Shown one piece after another: positions 52,033 to 62,385 of a stretch of 64,000 bases of DNA; the first letter of the stretch is position 1, and every line of letters begins with the position of its first letter. The stretch is from assembly GCF_003633775.1 (NCBI RefSeq), contig NZ_RBIN01000011.1, positions 20,360 to 84,359 of the forward strand, in the 5' to 3' direction. The DNA comes from Kushneria sinocarnis. GTDB lineage: Bacteria > Pseudomonadota > Gammaproteobacteria > Pseudomonadales > Halomonadaceae. Made by a program: the position numbers and the translations under genes. The notes beneath the pieces were generated by a model that saw only the letters and a list, made by a program, of their open reading frames with translations, ran no database searches and was not told where the DNA came from.

Positions 52033-53202
52033 ATGCAGTTTCAGGAACGCCTCGAGCGTATCCGGCCCTTTCAGGTCATGGGGCTGGTCGAGCGGGCCCA
52101 GACCCTTGAGCGTGAAGGCCGTGACGTGATCCACATGGAGATCGGCGAGCCTGACTTTCCCTGTCCCGAGCCGATCCTGCGGGCCGGACAGCAGGCACTG
52201 GCGGCACGGTCGCTGCGTTATACCGGTTCCACCGGTCTGCCGGCACTGCGTGAGGCCATCGCCAACCATTACCAGCGCAGTTTCGGTGTCGATCTCGACC
52301 CGAACCGCATCATCGTCACCCCCGGCGCCTCGGGGGCGCTGCTGCTGGCATCGGCGCTGCTGGTCGGCCCCGGTGATCGGGTGCTGATGGCCGATCCCAA
52401 CTATCCCTGCAACCGTCATTTCATGGCGCTGATGGGAGGCGAGGTCGACAGTGTACCGGTCGGGCCCGGCAGTAACTGGCAGCTCGACGCCGATCTGATG
52501 GCGCAGCACTGGCGGCCTGACACGCGTCTGGCGATGCTGGCCACGCCCTCCAATCCTACCGGCCATGTGTTGTCCACCGAAGCCCTCTCGGGGGTGGCCG
52601 ATGCCGTTGCCGCGCGAAACGGCACCCTGCTGGTGGATGAGATCTATCAGGGGCTGAGCTGGGAAGTGGCCCCCGAAACGGTACTGAACGTGGCGCCACA
52701 GGCGCTGGTGGTCAACAGTTTCTCCAAGTACTTCGGCATGACCGGCTGGCGGCTGGGCTGGCTGGTCGCGCCCGACGAGGCCATCGAGCCCCTGACAAGA
52801 CTGGCACAGAATATCTTTCTGGCCCCCTCGACGCCGGCCCAGCACGCGGCGCTGGCGGCTTTTGAACCGGAGTGCCGCGACGAGCTCGAGCGCCGGCGGC
52901 AGGTGCTGGGCGAGCGTCGCGATGCCCTGCTGCGGGCACTCGAACCGCTGGGTCTGGCGCCTTCGGTGCCCCCGCAGGGGGCCTTCTACCTGTGGCTGGA
53001 TATCTCCCGCTACAGCCATGACAGCCGTGCGTTCTGTGCTCGTCTGCTGGAGGAGGAGAGCGTGGCGATCACACCGGGCAGCGACTTTGCCGTCGCGGGC
53101 GGCGAGCATCATGTGCGGATTGCCTTTACCACCGATGTCGAGCGTCTTGAAGCCGGCGTGGCCCGGCTGGCCCGTTTCATTGCTCGTCAGGCGGTATCAT
53201 GA
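52033..53202 (+). CDS. Pyridoxal-phosphate aminotransferase (class I/II)
   Basis: Fold-type I aminotransferase of 389 residues, close to the aspartate/aromatic or alanine aminotransferase group. Visible residues include MEIGEPDFPCP near 35, TGSTGLPALREAIANHY, the cofactor-contacting DEIYQGLSW near 205, and the PLP lysine in NSFSKYFGMTGWRLGW near 235. An Arg in HHVRIAFTT near the C-terminus would bind the substrate carboxylate. ATG 52033 has AGGAG upstream. It overlaps sfsA by four bases. The exact amino donor is unknown. Confidence 0.9.
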   Translation: MQFQERLERIRPFQVMGLVERAQTLEREGRDVIHMEIGEPDFPCPEPILRAGQQALAARSLRYTGSTGLPALREAIANHYQRSFGVDLDPNRIIVTPGASGALLLASALLVGPGDRVLMADPNYPCNRHFMALMGGEVDSVPVGPGSNWQLDADLMAQHWRPDTRLAMLATPSNPTGHVLSTEALSGVADAVAARNGTLLVDEIYQGLSWEVAPETVLNVAPQALVVNSFSKYFGMTGWRLGWLVAPDEAIEPLTRLAQNIFLAPSTPAQHAALAAFEPECRDELERRRQVLGERRDALLRALEPLGLAPSVPPQGAFYLWLDISRYSHDSRAFCARLLEEESVAITPGSDFAVAGGEHHVRIAFTTDVERLEAGVARLARFIARQAVS

Positions 53203-53988
53203 ACCTGCCCGAGCTGAGCGAAGGGGTGCTGCTGCGCCGCTACAAGCGCTTTCTGGCCGATATCCGGCTGAACGACGGCCGCGAGATCATCGCCCACTGC
53301 CCCAATACCGGGTCGATGCGGGCGGTCAATGTGCCGGGCTGCCGGGTCTGGGTCTCCCATTCGACGGATCCGCGCCGCAGGCTGGCGTGGACCTGGGAGC
53401 TGATCGAGCTGCCGGATGGGGCCATGGCCTCCGTGCATACCGGCCGGACCAATGCGCTCATCAAGGAAGCCCTGAACCGGCAGCGGATTCCGGCCCTGAA
53501 TGGCTATGCCAACTGTCGGCGCGAGGTCGCCGCCGCCGACGCCCGGCTCGACTTCCGGTTGAGCGGACACCGGACGCGGGAAGCGGCCGCCTTTGTCGAG
53601 GTCAAGCAGGTTACCCTGCATGAGGGGGAGGGGCTGGGCTGTTTTCCGGATGCGGTCAGTGAGCGCGGCCGGCGTCATCTCGAGAGCCTGATGGCGCTGT
53701 CGGCCGGAGGGGTATCGCGCCGTGCTGCTGTTCTGCGTGGCACACACCGGCATTGATCGGGTGGCGCCTGCCGGGCATATCGATGCCCGCTACGCTGATA
53801 CCCTGTACGCAGCCGGGCAGCAGGGCGTGGAGGTGATGGCGGTGGGCTGTCACATCACGCCCGGCACCATCGGGGTGGTCGGGACACTGCCGGTCGTGCC
53901 CGAACCCGCCCCGGAAAGCCGCCGGGGCCGGGGGCCTGCCGCTCAGGTGGCGCGATCGGCCTCTTCGAAGGTGCGATCGCGCAGGTAG
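53199..53988 (+). pseudogene. sfsA: sfsA with a one-base frameshift near 53706
   Basis: SfsA-family DNA-binding/nuclease-like protein. The first frame (53199-53756) reads normally from MNLPELSEGVLLRRYKRFLAD through [35 protein letters not shown], then runs into non-homologous residues and stops at 185, about 50 residues short. The missing C-terminus is in the next frame from about 53707 ([19 protein letters not shown] ... [12 protein letters not shown]). Removing one G in the GCCGGAGGGG run would join them. The second frame also overruns the expected end into yciA. Real inactivation or a sequencing error are both possible. Confidence 0.82.
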
Positions 53989-54377
53989 GTGATGTGGGTC
54001 TTGCCGTGCGGGGTGGGCCTGCCCTCCTCGTCCATGTTGACGAAGACGATTTCGTCGATGGTGAGAATGTTCTTCTGGGTGATCTTGTTGCGGACCACAC
54101 AGTGCAGTGTCAGCGAAGTGGTGCCGAAGTGGGTGGCCGTGATCCCCAGTTCGATGATATCCCCCTGGCGGGCGCTGGAGACGAAGTTGATCGCTGACAT
54201 GTACTTGGTCACGACCCGGGAATTGCCCAGCTGAATCACGGCGTAGATGGCGGCCTCCTCGTCGATCCAGCGCAGCAGGCTGCCACCGAACAGACTGCCG
54301 TTGGGATTGAGATCCTCGGGCTTGATCCACTTGCGGGTATGGAAGTTCATGCGGGCCTCCACGGCGTCGATGTCCAT
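53943..54377 (-). CDS. Acyl-CoA thioesterase (YciA-type hotdog fold)
   Basis: Hydrolyses acyl-CoA esters. The 144 residues show the hotdog signature [24 protein letters not shown] (with the catalytic Asp), [22 protein letters not shown] and [11 protein letters not shown]. The C-terminal [14 protein letters not shown] is typical of YciA-like enzymes of broad chain length. It is convergent with the broken sfsA gene, whose second frame overlaps its 3' end. Confidence 0.9.
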   Translation of the reverse strand: MDIDAVEARMNFHTRKWIKPEDLNPNGSLFGGSLLRWIDEEAAIYAVIQLGNSRVVTKYMSAINFVSSARQGDIIELGITATHFGTTSLTLHCVVRNKITQKNILTIDEIVFVNMDEEGRPTPHGKTHITYLRDRTFEEADRAT

Positions 54378-54422
54378 GGCAATGATAGCGCAGCACCCGG
54401 TGACATTCGACTTTGGTCGAAC

Positions 54423-55820
54423 TCAGGTGCCCGTGCGTCGCCGCGTTTCAACGGCGGTCAGCGGTGCCGGCCGACAGCCGGAGAGGGCCTCGGCCACGGC
54501 ATCAAGAGCGGCATCACCCTGACGGCCGCCGGCCTGCGCCTGCCACCACTGGCGGTGTATCCCGCGCACCCGCACCGGCAGCGTCGGCAGGCCCAGCACC
54601 CGGGCCATGGCCAGCCGGTGCAGGCCCTTGTTGATCTTGACGATTCTGCCGTGGCGGTCAATGGCCACTCCCAGCCGGTCCTTGCCGCGTCCGGCATCGA
54701 ACCCGAAACACGCCATGTCCTCCATGTAGAGGTGATAGATGCGCAGCCAGCCCAGGATGCGCTCGGGGGACTCGAGCGCCACCCCCTTGTGGTGCGAGCG
54801 CCACGGTCGCCCCTGCTGCAACAGCTCCAGGTAGTGCTGGTAGGAGTCGCTTCGGGTCAGGTCGAGCCGATGCTGCCAGATATCGGCAATGAAGCGGTGC
54901 TGACGCAGGCCGTTCACATCCTTGAGCCGCTGATCCCAGTCGCCCTCCCAGATGAACCGGTTGGCCAGCCGTCGCCGCTCGGCACGGTCGGGGAAGGCGA
55001 CCGAGCAGATCAGTTCGTCCGGGGCCGGGTTCAGATCCAGCCGGCTGCCGAGCTGCTCTTCCACGCTGCGCCGGGGGAGACCCAGCGCTTCCAGACGAGC
55101 GGTCTTGCCGCCCTTGCGCCAGCGCTCGAACCAGGCATCCTCGAGCGGTCTGCCGATCAGGCGCTTGAACCTCTCACGGAAGTGGTACTGCAGACGCGCC
55201 TGAAGGATGGCGCGGCGCAGTGACGGGTGCGAAAGCGAGCGGAAGATGGTCTCGCCCGCGGGTCTTTCCTCGTCGCCCGGCTGTGCAGGCAGATGGTCGA
55301 TGGTGGTGTCGAGGCGCTCGAGCAGGGTGTGTGAGGGCGTTTCGGAAGGCAGGGTGGCTGCCAGTTCCGGCAGTGCGGCAAGCGGGTCGGTCGGTGCCGG
55401 GCGATCGGCCAGGTGCTGTACGAGATGGCGCGCGATGGCTTCACTGAAGGCGTCGCCCCTCGGAGCCGCCGCCGCCCCGGCAGGGAGCGGATCGCCGCGC
55501 GCCTGCAGCTGATTGCCCAGTCGGCAGCAGAAGATCCGCCACAGCCAGGCATCGGCACGACCGGCGGTCGCCGTGAATCGCCAGGCATTCTTCCAGCCCA
55601 GTGCCAGCACATCGTGCGCGACCTGCTCGCACTGCGATGGCTCGGGCATGAACGCCCGGGCGGTTGCCAGCATCCGGGGCAGCTCGTACTCTCGCAGCCG
55701 GTGAAAGGCGGTGATATCCCCACCGGCACAGTGCTGCAGCAGGGACGCCTGGTCGGCCGGGTCGGCAGTGCCGGTCGCGGGGGTACAGCGAGGGGGTTCC
55801 GAACGGGACATGGTCAGCAT
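54423..55820 (-). CDS. Unusual protein: sigma-70 region 2-like N-terminus, ParB-like C-terminus
   Basis: A 465-residue protein I cannot name. Residues about 27-110 (LLQHCAGGDITAFHRLREYE ... ADAWLWRIFCCRLGNQLQARG) resemble the start of an ECF sigma factor. The middle is Arg/Leu-rich and helical. Residues about 330-426 contain ESPERILGWLRIYHLYMEDM, then LGVAIDRHGRIVKINKGLHRLAMARVLGLPTLPVRV, similar to ParB/Srx-like domains that read 'H-R-x-A-x-A'. The two parts together are not a standard sigma factor, as region 4 is not recognisable. It is not obviously linked to its neighbours; ATG 55811 is an alternative start. Confidence 0.65.
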   Translation of the reverse strand: MLTMSRSEPPRCTPATGTADPADQASLLQHCAGGDITAFHRLREYELPRMLATARAFMPEPSQCEQVAHDVLALGWKNAWRFTATAGRADAWLWRIFCCRLGNQLQARGDPLPAGAAAAPRGDAFSEAIARHLVQHLADRPAPTDPLAALPELAATLPSETPSHTLLERLDTTIDHLPAQPGDEERPAGETIFRSLSHPSLRRAILQARLQYHFRERFKRLIGRPLEDAWFERWRKGGKTARLEALGLPRRSVEEQLGSRLDLNPAPDELICSVAFPDRAERRRLANRFIWEGDWDQRLKDVNGLRQHRFIADIWQHRLDLTRSDSYQHYLELLQQGRPWRSHHKGVALESPERILGWLRIYHLYMEDMACFGFDAGRGKDRLGVAIDRHGRIVKINKGLHRLAMARVLGLPTLPVRVRGIHRQWWQAQAGGRQGDAALDAVAEALSGCRPAPLTAVETRRRTGT

Positions 55821-55919
55821 CGGCTTGCGGAAACGTGACCGTCATTTTAACACGAAACGGTGTTCGACCGGACTGGCAGGGTCCGTGCGCCCCCGGCTGC
55901 GAATCGCCGGGGGCGCGGT

Positions 55920-56507
55920 TCAGCGTTCGATCCGGAAGATGGCGACCTGACCGAACAGGTTCGGCCAGCGCTGGGCACGCCAGTATTCACGATCGCCATT
56001 GCCCACTGCCCGGTCGGTAATGGTGTGCCCCTGCTCGCTGCAGAGCTGCTCGAAATCCCGGAAGGTCGAGAGATGGATGTTGGGGGTGTCGTACCAATGG
56101 TGGGGCAGGGCATTCGACACCGGCATCCGTCCGCGCAGGCCCAGATGCAGGCGGTGGCGCCACCAGGCAAAGTTGGGGAAGGTAATGATGCATTCCCGGG
56201 CGACCCGCAGCATCTCCTCGAGCATCAGATCAGGGCGACGCAGTACCTGCAGCGCCTGGGTCATGATGACCAGATCGAAGGCATCGTCGGGGACATTGTT
56301 CAGCCCCTGGTCGAGATCCTGTTCGATGACGTTGACGCCTCGTGCCAGGCAGGCGTTGATGCCCTCGTGATCGATCTCCAGGCCGTAGCCGGTGACCTGC
56401 TTGTCGCGATAGAGGGCCGCCAGCAGTTCGCCATTGCCGCAGCCGAGATCGAGGACCCGGGCCCCCTCGGGCACCCAGCGGTGGATCAGGGTCAGATCGC
56501 TGCGCAT
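55920..56507 (-). CDS. metW: Methionine biosynthesis protein MetW
   Basis: SAM-dependent methyltransferase-fold protein that works with MetX. The 195 residues contain the SAM-binding VLDLGCGNGELLAAL near residue 20, ARGVNVIEQDLDQGL and FDLVIMTQALQVLRRPDLMLEEMLRVA. The C-terminal half (ITFPNFAWWRHRLHLGLRGRMPVSNALPHHWYDTPNIHL) is the MetW hallmark. It starts within the last base of metX, an obligate partnership seen in Pseudomonas and many Proteobacteria, where MetX with MetW performs succinylation of homoserine. Confidence 0.95.
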   Translation of the reverse strand: MRSDLTLIHRWVPEGARVLDLGCGNGELLAALYRDKQVTGYGLEIDHEGINACLARGVNVIEQDLDQGLNNVPDDAFDLVIMTQALQVLRRPDLMLEEMLRVARECIITFPNFAWWRHRLHLGLRGRMPVSNALPHHWYDTPNIHLSTFRDFEQLCSEQGHTITDRAVGNGDREYWRAQRWPNLFGQVAIFRIER

Positions 56508-57682
56508 CAGCGTGAGTCTCCCGAAGCGGTGGACGAAACCTCGGCATCATGGGCTACCCGCTGCATGAAGCCGCCCAGTGCCGCCTCGTAACGGGGATTG
56601 GGCAGCAGAAAGGCATCGTGTCCATGCGGTGAGTCGATGTTGACGTAGCTGACCGCCTTGCCGGCGTGCAGCAGGGCATCCACCAGCTCCCAGGAACGGG
56701 CCGGAGCGAAGCGCCAGTCACTGGTGAAACTGACCACCAGAAAGGGGCAGCGAACCGGCGCCATGGCGGCGACCAGATCATTGCCGTGCGCCCCGGCAGG
56801 ATCGAAATAATCCAGCGCCTTGGTCATCAGCAGGTAGGTGTTGGCATCGAAGCGGGTGGAGAAGGTGTCCCCCTGGTAGCGCAGGTAGGACTCCACCTCG
56901 AATTCGACATCATAGCCGAAGCTGGGACTGTCGGTACGCAGATCGCGCCCGAACTTGGTGCCCATGGCGTGCTCGGAGAGATAGGTGATGTGACCCACCA
57001 TGCGCGCCAGACGCAGGCCATGGCGGGGCACCACGCCGTGCTCGGCATACCAGCCATCGTGAAACTCGGGGTCGGAGCGGATGGCCTGCCGGGCCACCTC
57101 GTTGAAGGCAATGTTCTGGGCCGACAGCTTGGGGGTAGCGGCGATGACCACGGCATTGGCGATGCGATCGGGATAGCTCAGGGCCCACTGCAGCACCTGC
57201 ATGCCGCCGAGACTGCCACCGACGACCGCGGCAAAACGCTCGATCCCCAGCCGATCGGCCAGCATGGCCTGGCTGTTGACCCAGTCGGGTACGGTCATCA
57301 GCGGGAATTCCGGCCCCCACAGGCGGCCGGTGGCCGGGTTGACGCTGGCGGGCCCGGTACTGCCGTGACACCCCCCCAGGTTGTTGATCACGATCACGAA
57401 GAAGCGGCGGGTGTCGATCGCCTTGCCGGGGCCGATATGGGCATCCCACCAGCCCGGCTTGCGGTCGTCGACATGGTGATAGCCGGCGGCGTGATGATGG
57501 CCCGACAGGGCATGACAGACCAGCACGGCATTGCTGTGTTCGGCATTGAGCTCGCCGTAGGTCTCGTAGACCAGCTCCCACGAGGGCAGGGTGCGGCCAC
57601 AGGCCAGTTCGAGCGGCGTATCGAAGTGGGCCGTGTCGGGCGTAACCAGGCCGACCGAAGACGCAGACGACGTGTCAGGCAT
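56507..57682 (-). CDS. metX: Homoserine O-acyltransferase (succinyl or acetyl) MetX
   Basis: Alpha/beta hydrolase enzyme that activates homoserine for methionine synthesis. The 391 residues contain [19 protein letters not shown], the nucleophile in [14 protein letters not shown] near residue 155, and the catalytic Asp/His in [17 protein letters not shown] and [12 protein letters not shown]. The presence of metW directly downstream suggests the succinyl-CoA-using type (MetXS) known in Pseudomonas, but the acyl donor cannot be settled here. A perfect palindrome precedes the gene. Confidence 0.95.
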   Translation of the reverse strand: MPDTSSASSVGLVTPDTAHFDTPLELACGRTLPSWELVYETYGELNAEHSNAVLVCHALSGHHHAAGYHHVDDRKPGWWDAHIGPGKAIDTRRFFVIVINNLGGCHGSTGPASVNPATGRLWGPEFPLMTVPDWVNSQAMLADRLGIERFAAVVGGSLGGMQVLQWALSYPDRIANAVVIAATPKLSAQNIAFNEVARQAIRSDPEFHDGWYAEHGVVPRHGLRLARMVGHITYLSEHAMGTKFGRDLRTDSPSFGYDVEFEVESYLRYQGDTFSTRFDANTYLLMTKALDYFDPAGAHGNDLVAAMAPVRCPFLVVSFTSDWRFAPARSWELVDALLHAGKAVSYVNIDSPHGHDAFLLPNPRYEAALGGFMQRVAHDAEVSSTASGDSR

Positions 57683-57748
57683 TCACGATGAGATCCGCGG
57701 TTGAGTGTCAACAGCCAGGGTGTCGACAGGGGTTGCACGCTGCAGGCG

Positions 57749-57772
57749 TTCCCGTGCCGATCGGCACGGGAA
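57749..57772. repeat. Perfect 24-base palindrome upstream of metX
   Basis: TTCCCGTGCCGA followed directly by its complement (TCGGCACGGGAA), with no loop, between yggT and metX. It lacks a T-run, so it is not a clear terminator; it could be a protein-binding site or an RNA hairpin 67 bases before the metX start. Confidence 0.8.
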
Positions 57773-57801
57773 TGCACTCTAACACATCAACAGGCCACGG
57801 T

Positions 57802-58389
57802 TCAGAAGCCGACCAGGGCACCCAGTCCCGAGGCGCGACTCAGCGAGCCGACCACGAAGCTGTCGATCACGTTGATCAGCAGGAAGACCACGATCGGCGA
57901 GAGATCGATCATGCCCAGCGGCGGAATGATGCGGCGCACCGGAGCCATGATCGGTTCGGTGATCTGCATCACCAGCAGCGCACCGGGATGGCTGGCACGA
58001 GGCGCGACCCAGCTGAGGATGATCATGATGATCAGGGCGAAGAAATAGATCTTGAGAATGGCGTTGGCGACCCCGGCCAGCGCCGCCAGCAGCAGATTGA
58101 CCAGCGGCGGGAAGCCGTAGCCGACGATCCACAGCACCAGCACGATGCCGAGGGCCTTGATGATGAGCCCCACGACCAGGGTGGCGATATCGACCGGCCC
58201 CATCGGGCGCAGCACCTTCTGCACCGGGGCCACCAGCGGTGAGGTCGCCTTGACCACGCCCTGGCTGATGGGGTTGTAGTAGTCCGCCTTCGAGGCATGC
58301 AGCAGAAAGCGCAGCATCAGCACGAACAGGTACAGGTTGATCAGAGTGTTGATCAGCATTATGCCGGTGTTGCCCAGCTGGGTCCCCAT
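57802..58389 (-). CDS. yggT: YggT-family membrane protein
   Basis: Inner-membrane protein of 195 residues with duplicated YggT modules, each with helices around MLRFLLHASKADYYNPISQGVVKATSPLVAPVQKVLRPMG and APRASHPGALLVMQITEPIMAPVRRIIPP. The family is often next to proC and yggS and is proposed to help with osmotic stress or cell-division-site organisation, without a proven function. ATG 58389 matches the usual start; the longer frame adds 37 residues with no membrane segment. Confidence 0.92.
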   Translation of the reverse strand: MGTQLGNTGIMLINTLINLYLFVLMLRFLLHASKADYYNPISQGVVKATSPLVAPVQKVLRPMGPVDIATLVVGLIIKALGIVLVLWIVGYGFPPLVNLLLAALAGVANAILKIYFFALIIMIILSWVAPRASHPGALLVMQITEPIMAPVRRIIPPLGMIDLSPIVVFLLINVIDSFVVGSLSRASGLGALVGF

Positions 58390-58435
58390 GAAAACTCTCC
58401 GTCGTGACAGGGTGGCGGAACTCGGTTGACGCTGT

Positions 58436-59263
58436 TCAGCGCTTTTGCAGTTCGCGGGCCAGCTCTTCGGCCCGGTCAAGGCAGGCCCGGGTGGCATCAT
58501 CGACGATGCCCTCCAGACCGGCCTGTTCGAAACAGTGTATCGCCCGTTCGGTGGTACCGTTCGGCGACATCACCTGCTGCTTGAGGGTGGCGGGATCGAA
58601 TTCGCTCTGGTCGGCCATGCGGGCTGCCCCCAGGGCGGTCCGGATGGCCAGGCGTCGCGAGGTGGCAGGCGCCAGGCCGCGCGCCACACCGGCCTTCTCC
58701 AGGGCCTCGATCATGTAGAAGAAATAGGCCGGTGCGCTGCCCGCGATGGCGGTGACAGCGTTGATCAGGGACTCCTCCTCGACCCACTCGACGATGCCCA
58801 CGGCGCGCATCAGCGACTCGGCCAGCTGGCGCTGTTCGTCGCTGACCCGGTCATTGGCGAACAGCCCGCTGGCGCCGGTGCCGACCAGCGAGGGGGTGTT
58901 GGGCATGCAGCGCACGATCGGCAGGCCGGCATCATCAAGCCATTCGGCCAGGCTGTCGATGGTTACGCCGGCGGCGATCGACATGATCAGCGGGCGGCCG
59001 ATCTGCAGGGCCTCGCCGAGCGGTTCACAGACCTCGCGCATGAGCTGCGGCTTGACCGCCAGGATGACCACATCGGCATCGGCGACCGCGCCGGCGTTGT
59101 CGGTGGTGACATTGATGCCGTAGCGCGCCGCCAGGGTATCAAGCGTGGCCTGATGACGGGCGGTGGCCGTGATGGCGTCGGCGGGGTAACCGCTATCGAT
59201 CAGCCCGCCGAAGATGGCGCGCGCCATGTTGCCGGCGCCGATGAAGGTCAGTTGACTGGCCAT
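58436..59263 (-). CDS. proC: Pyrroline-5-carboxylate reductase
   Basis: Final NAD(P)H-dependent step of proline synthesis. The 275 residues start SQLTFIGAGNMARAIFGGL (dinucleotide fold) and contain VVILAVKPQLMREV near residue 70 and VRCMPNTPSLVGTGASGLFAN near 120. The substrate-binding AITAIAGSAPAYFFYMIEALEKAGVARGL is near 160. Proline is also a compatible solute in halotolerant bacteria. ATG 59263 is the homologous start. It is followed by yggT and preceded by yggS. Confidence 0.96.
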   Translation of the reverse strand: MASQLTFIGAGNMARAIFGGLIDSGYPADAITATARHQATLDTLAARYGINVTTDNAGAVADADVVILAVKPQLMREVCEPLGEALQIGRPLIMSIAAGVTIDSLAEWLDDAGLPIVRCMPNTPSLVGTGASGLFANDRVSDEQRQLAESLMRAVGIVEWVEEESLINAVTAIAGSAPAYFFYMIEALEKAGVARGLAPATSRRLAIRTALGAARMADQSEFDPATLKQQVMSPNGTTERAIHCFEQAGLEGIVDDATRACLDRAEELARELQKR

Positions 59264-59306
59264 GGGGTGACTTCCTGTAGCTGCATAAGTGGCTGGCCAC
59301 CGTGGA

Positions 59307-60038
59307 TCATGATGTGGTGCGGGGGCCGAAGATGGCACTGCCGATCCGGACCAGGGTGGCCCCTTCCAGCACGGCAGCCTCGAGATCGGCGCTCATGCCC
59401 ATCGAAAGGGTGTCGAGCGGTGCCTCGGGGAAGCGCTCCTGCAGCCGGGTGAGCGCTTCGGCCAGCCGCTGAAAGGCGCGGCGCTGGGTGTCGCGGTCCT
59501 CGCTGGCCGCCGGGATGGCCATCAGCCCGCGCAGCGACAGGCCGGGCAGGGTCAGCACGCTTTCCGCCAGGGCCGGCAGTGCCTCGAAATCGGTGCCCGC
59601 CTTGCCGGTTTCGCGATCGACATTGACCTGCAGGCAGATATTGAGCGGCGCCCGGGACGCCGGGCGCTGATCGTTGAGTCGACGGGCAATCTTCTCGCGA
59701 TCAACGGTATGTGCCCAGTCGAAATGCTCGGCGATCTCCCGAGTCTTGTTGGACTGGATGCCCCCGATGAAATGCCACTCCGGATCGAGATCCGCCAGGG
59801 CCTGCTGCTTTTCCAGCGCTTCCTGCAGGTAGTTCTCGCCGAAGGCGCACTGACCGGCCTCATGGGCCGCCCGGAGGGCCGCTGCCGGCTGGGTCTTGCT
59901 GACGGCCAGCAGGCGTGCGGCATCGGGCGCGCGCCCGGCCGCCGCCAGGGCCTGCTCAAGCCGACGGCGCACCCGGACGATATGCTCTTCGATAGTACTG
60001 GTCGTGCCGGCCGAGGGCCGATTGGCGTGTTCTGTCAT
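59307..60038 (-). CDS. yggS: PLP homeostasis protein YggS (YBL036C family)
   Basis: Non-enzymatic pyridoxal-phosphate-binding TIM-barrel protein that keeps free PLP in balance. The 243 residues contain the PLP-lysine segment LLAVSKTQPAAALRAA near residue 45, FGENYLQEALEKQ, WHFIGGIQSNKTREIAEHFDWAHTVD and the SMGMSADLEAAVLEGATLVRIGSAIFG end. The longer frame beyond ATG 60038 reads antisense through pilT and is not part of the gene. It is divergent from pilT with a 30-base gap. Confidence 0.95.
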   Translation of the reverse strand: MTEHANRPSAGTTSTIEEHIVRVRRRLEQALAAAGRAPDAARLLAVSKTQPAAALRAAHEAGQCAFGENYLQEALEKQQALADLDPEWHFIGGIQSNKTREIAEHFDWAHTVDREKIARRLNDQRPASRAPLNICLQVNVDRETGKAGTDFEALPALAESVLTLPGLSLRGLMAIPAASEDRDTQRRAFQRLAEALTRLQERFPEAPLDTLSMGMSADLEAAVLEGATLVRIGSAIFGPRTTS

Positions 60039-60068
60039 CCATCCGGATCCCGAAGGAGTGCAAGTTGA

Positions 60069-61082
<1,014 letters not shown>

Positions 61083-61122
61083 GCCCTGCCCGGCCGTCGT
61101 GAGCGACAGGGCGGTCCGCCGG

Positions 61123-62244
61123 TCAGCGGGCGTAGAGCCCGCCCAGTACGCGCTCGCCACCGGCGCCGGTCACGGTGGTCAGCGTGCCCGGCTGGTGGGT
61201 CAGACGGCGCCAGGCCAGCCAGGCGAAGGCGCCGGCTTCCAGCCAGTCCGGTGACCAGCCCAGCCGCTCGCAGGGCAATAGTTTCATCGGCGCCAGCCGG
61301 GCAGCGAGCCGCTCGTTGAGGTAGCGGTTGTGGGCCCCACCCCCGCAGGGCACCACGCTGATCCGGTCAGCCCCGATCTCCTTCGGCAGTGCCAGGGCAA
61401 TACCGTCACGGACACTGGCGACCGTCAGCTCCAGCAGGGTGGCCTGAACATCGGCGGCGTGCTCATCGCCGGCAAGGTGCTGCTCCAGCCAGTGCTGATG
61501 AAAGTGCTCCCGCCCGGTGCTGCGCGGGGGCGCACGCTGGAAGAAGGGATCGGCCAGCAGCCGAGCGAGCAGGGCGCTGTCCACCCGGCCGCTGGCGGCC
61601 CAGCTGCCGTCACGGTCAAAGGTGCCGGGATGATGACGCGCATACCAGCCATCGAGCAGGGCGTTGGCCGGCCCGGTATCGAAGCCGATGATCGGTTGAC
61701 TGCTGTGCTGTGGGGGCAGCAGCGAGACATTGGCAAAGCCGCCGAGATTGAGCAGTACCCGCCACTCCTCGGGGTCGCGGAACAGTGCCGCGTGAAAGGC
61801 CGGTGCCAGGGGGGCCCCCTGGCCGCCGGCAGCCAGGTCGCGGCGGCGGAAGTCGCCGACCACCGGGCAGCCGGTCAGCTCGGCCAGCAGGCTGGGGTTG
61901 TCGAGCTGACAGGTCCAGGGGAAGTCGCCATCGGGGCGGTGTTCGATGGTCTGGCCGTGACTGCCGATGGCATCGATGTCGGCGGCGGATGTGCCGGTCT
62001 GCGCCAGCAGGGCCGTGACGGCTTCAGCCTGCAGTCGGCAGAAGCGTGTCTCCAGCTCGGCCAGCCGGGCAAAGGTGACCGAGTCGGCATGACACAGTGC
62101 CCAGAGCGCCTGTCGCAGTGCGGCCGGCATCGGCTGGACCCGCGCAGCCAGCAGCCGAGGTCGCTGGTCATGATCACAGCGCACCAGGGCGGTATCGATA
62201 CCATCGAGACTGGTACCCGACATCAGTCCGATCATCAGGGGCAT
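61123..62244 (-). CDS. anmK: Anhydro-N-acetylmuramic acid kinase
   Basis: Recycles cell-wall anhydroMurNAc by phosphorylation and ring opening. The 373 residues begin LMIGLMSGTSLDGIDTALV (phosphate-binding motif) and contain IGSHGQTIEH with catalytic Asp region, LNLGGFANVSLL, FDTGPANALLDGW and VVPCGGGAHNRYL. The start at 62244 has GGAG 8 bases upstream; the long frame beyond runs antisense through tyrS and is not real. It is divergent from tyrS, the common neighbour in gammaproteobacteria. Confidence 0.95.
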   Translation of the reverse strand: MPLMIGLMSGTSLDGIDTALVRCDHDQRPRLLAARVQPMPAALRQALWALCHADSVTFARLAELETRFCRLQAEAVTALLAQTGTSAADIDAIGSHGQTIEHRPDGDFPWTCQLDNPSLLAELTGCPVVGDFRRRDLAAGGQGAPLAPAFHAALFRDPEEWRVLLNLGGFANVSLLPPQHSSQPIIGFDTGPANALLDGWYARHHPGTFDRDGSWAASGRVDSALLARLLADPFFQRAPPRSTGREHFHQHWLEQHLAGDEHAADVQATLLELTVASVRDGIALALPKEIGADRISVVPCGGGAHNRYLNERLAARLAPMKLLPCERLGWSPDWLEAGAFAWLAWRRLTHQPGTLTTVTGAGGERVLGGLYAR

Positions 62245-62385
62245 GGGGGTTCTCCGGTCGGCCCGTGGCAGCGCCGCTGTGCGCTGAATCGCTCTTCGCG
62301 GGCATGCTATCATGCGAACCCTGTAGCCGCTGTGGCCCGTGCTGGCGGGTAGACGGGCCGAAATCACGATCGCAAGAGGCAGAAC

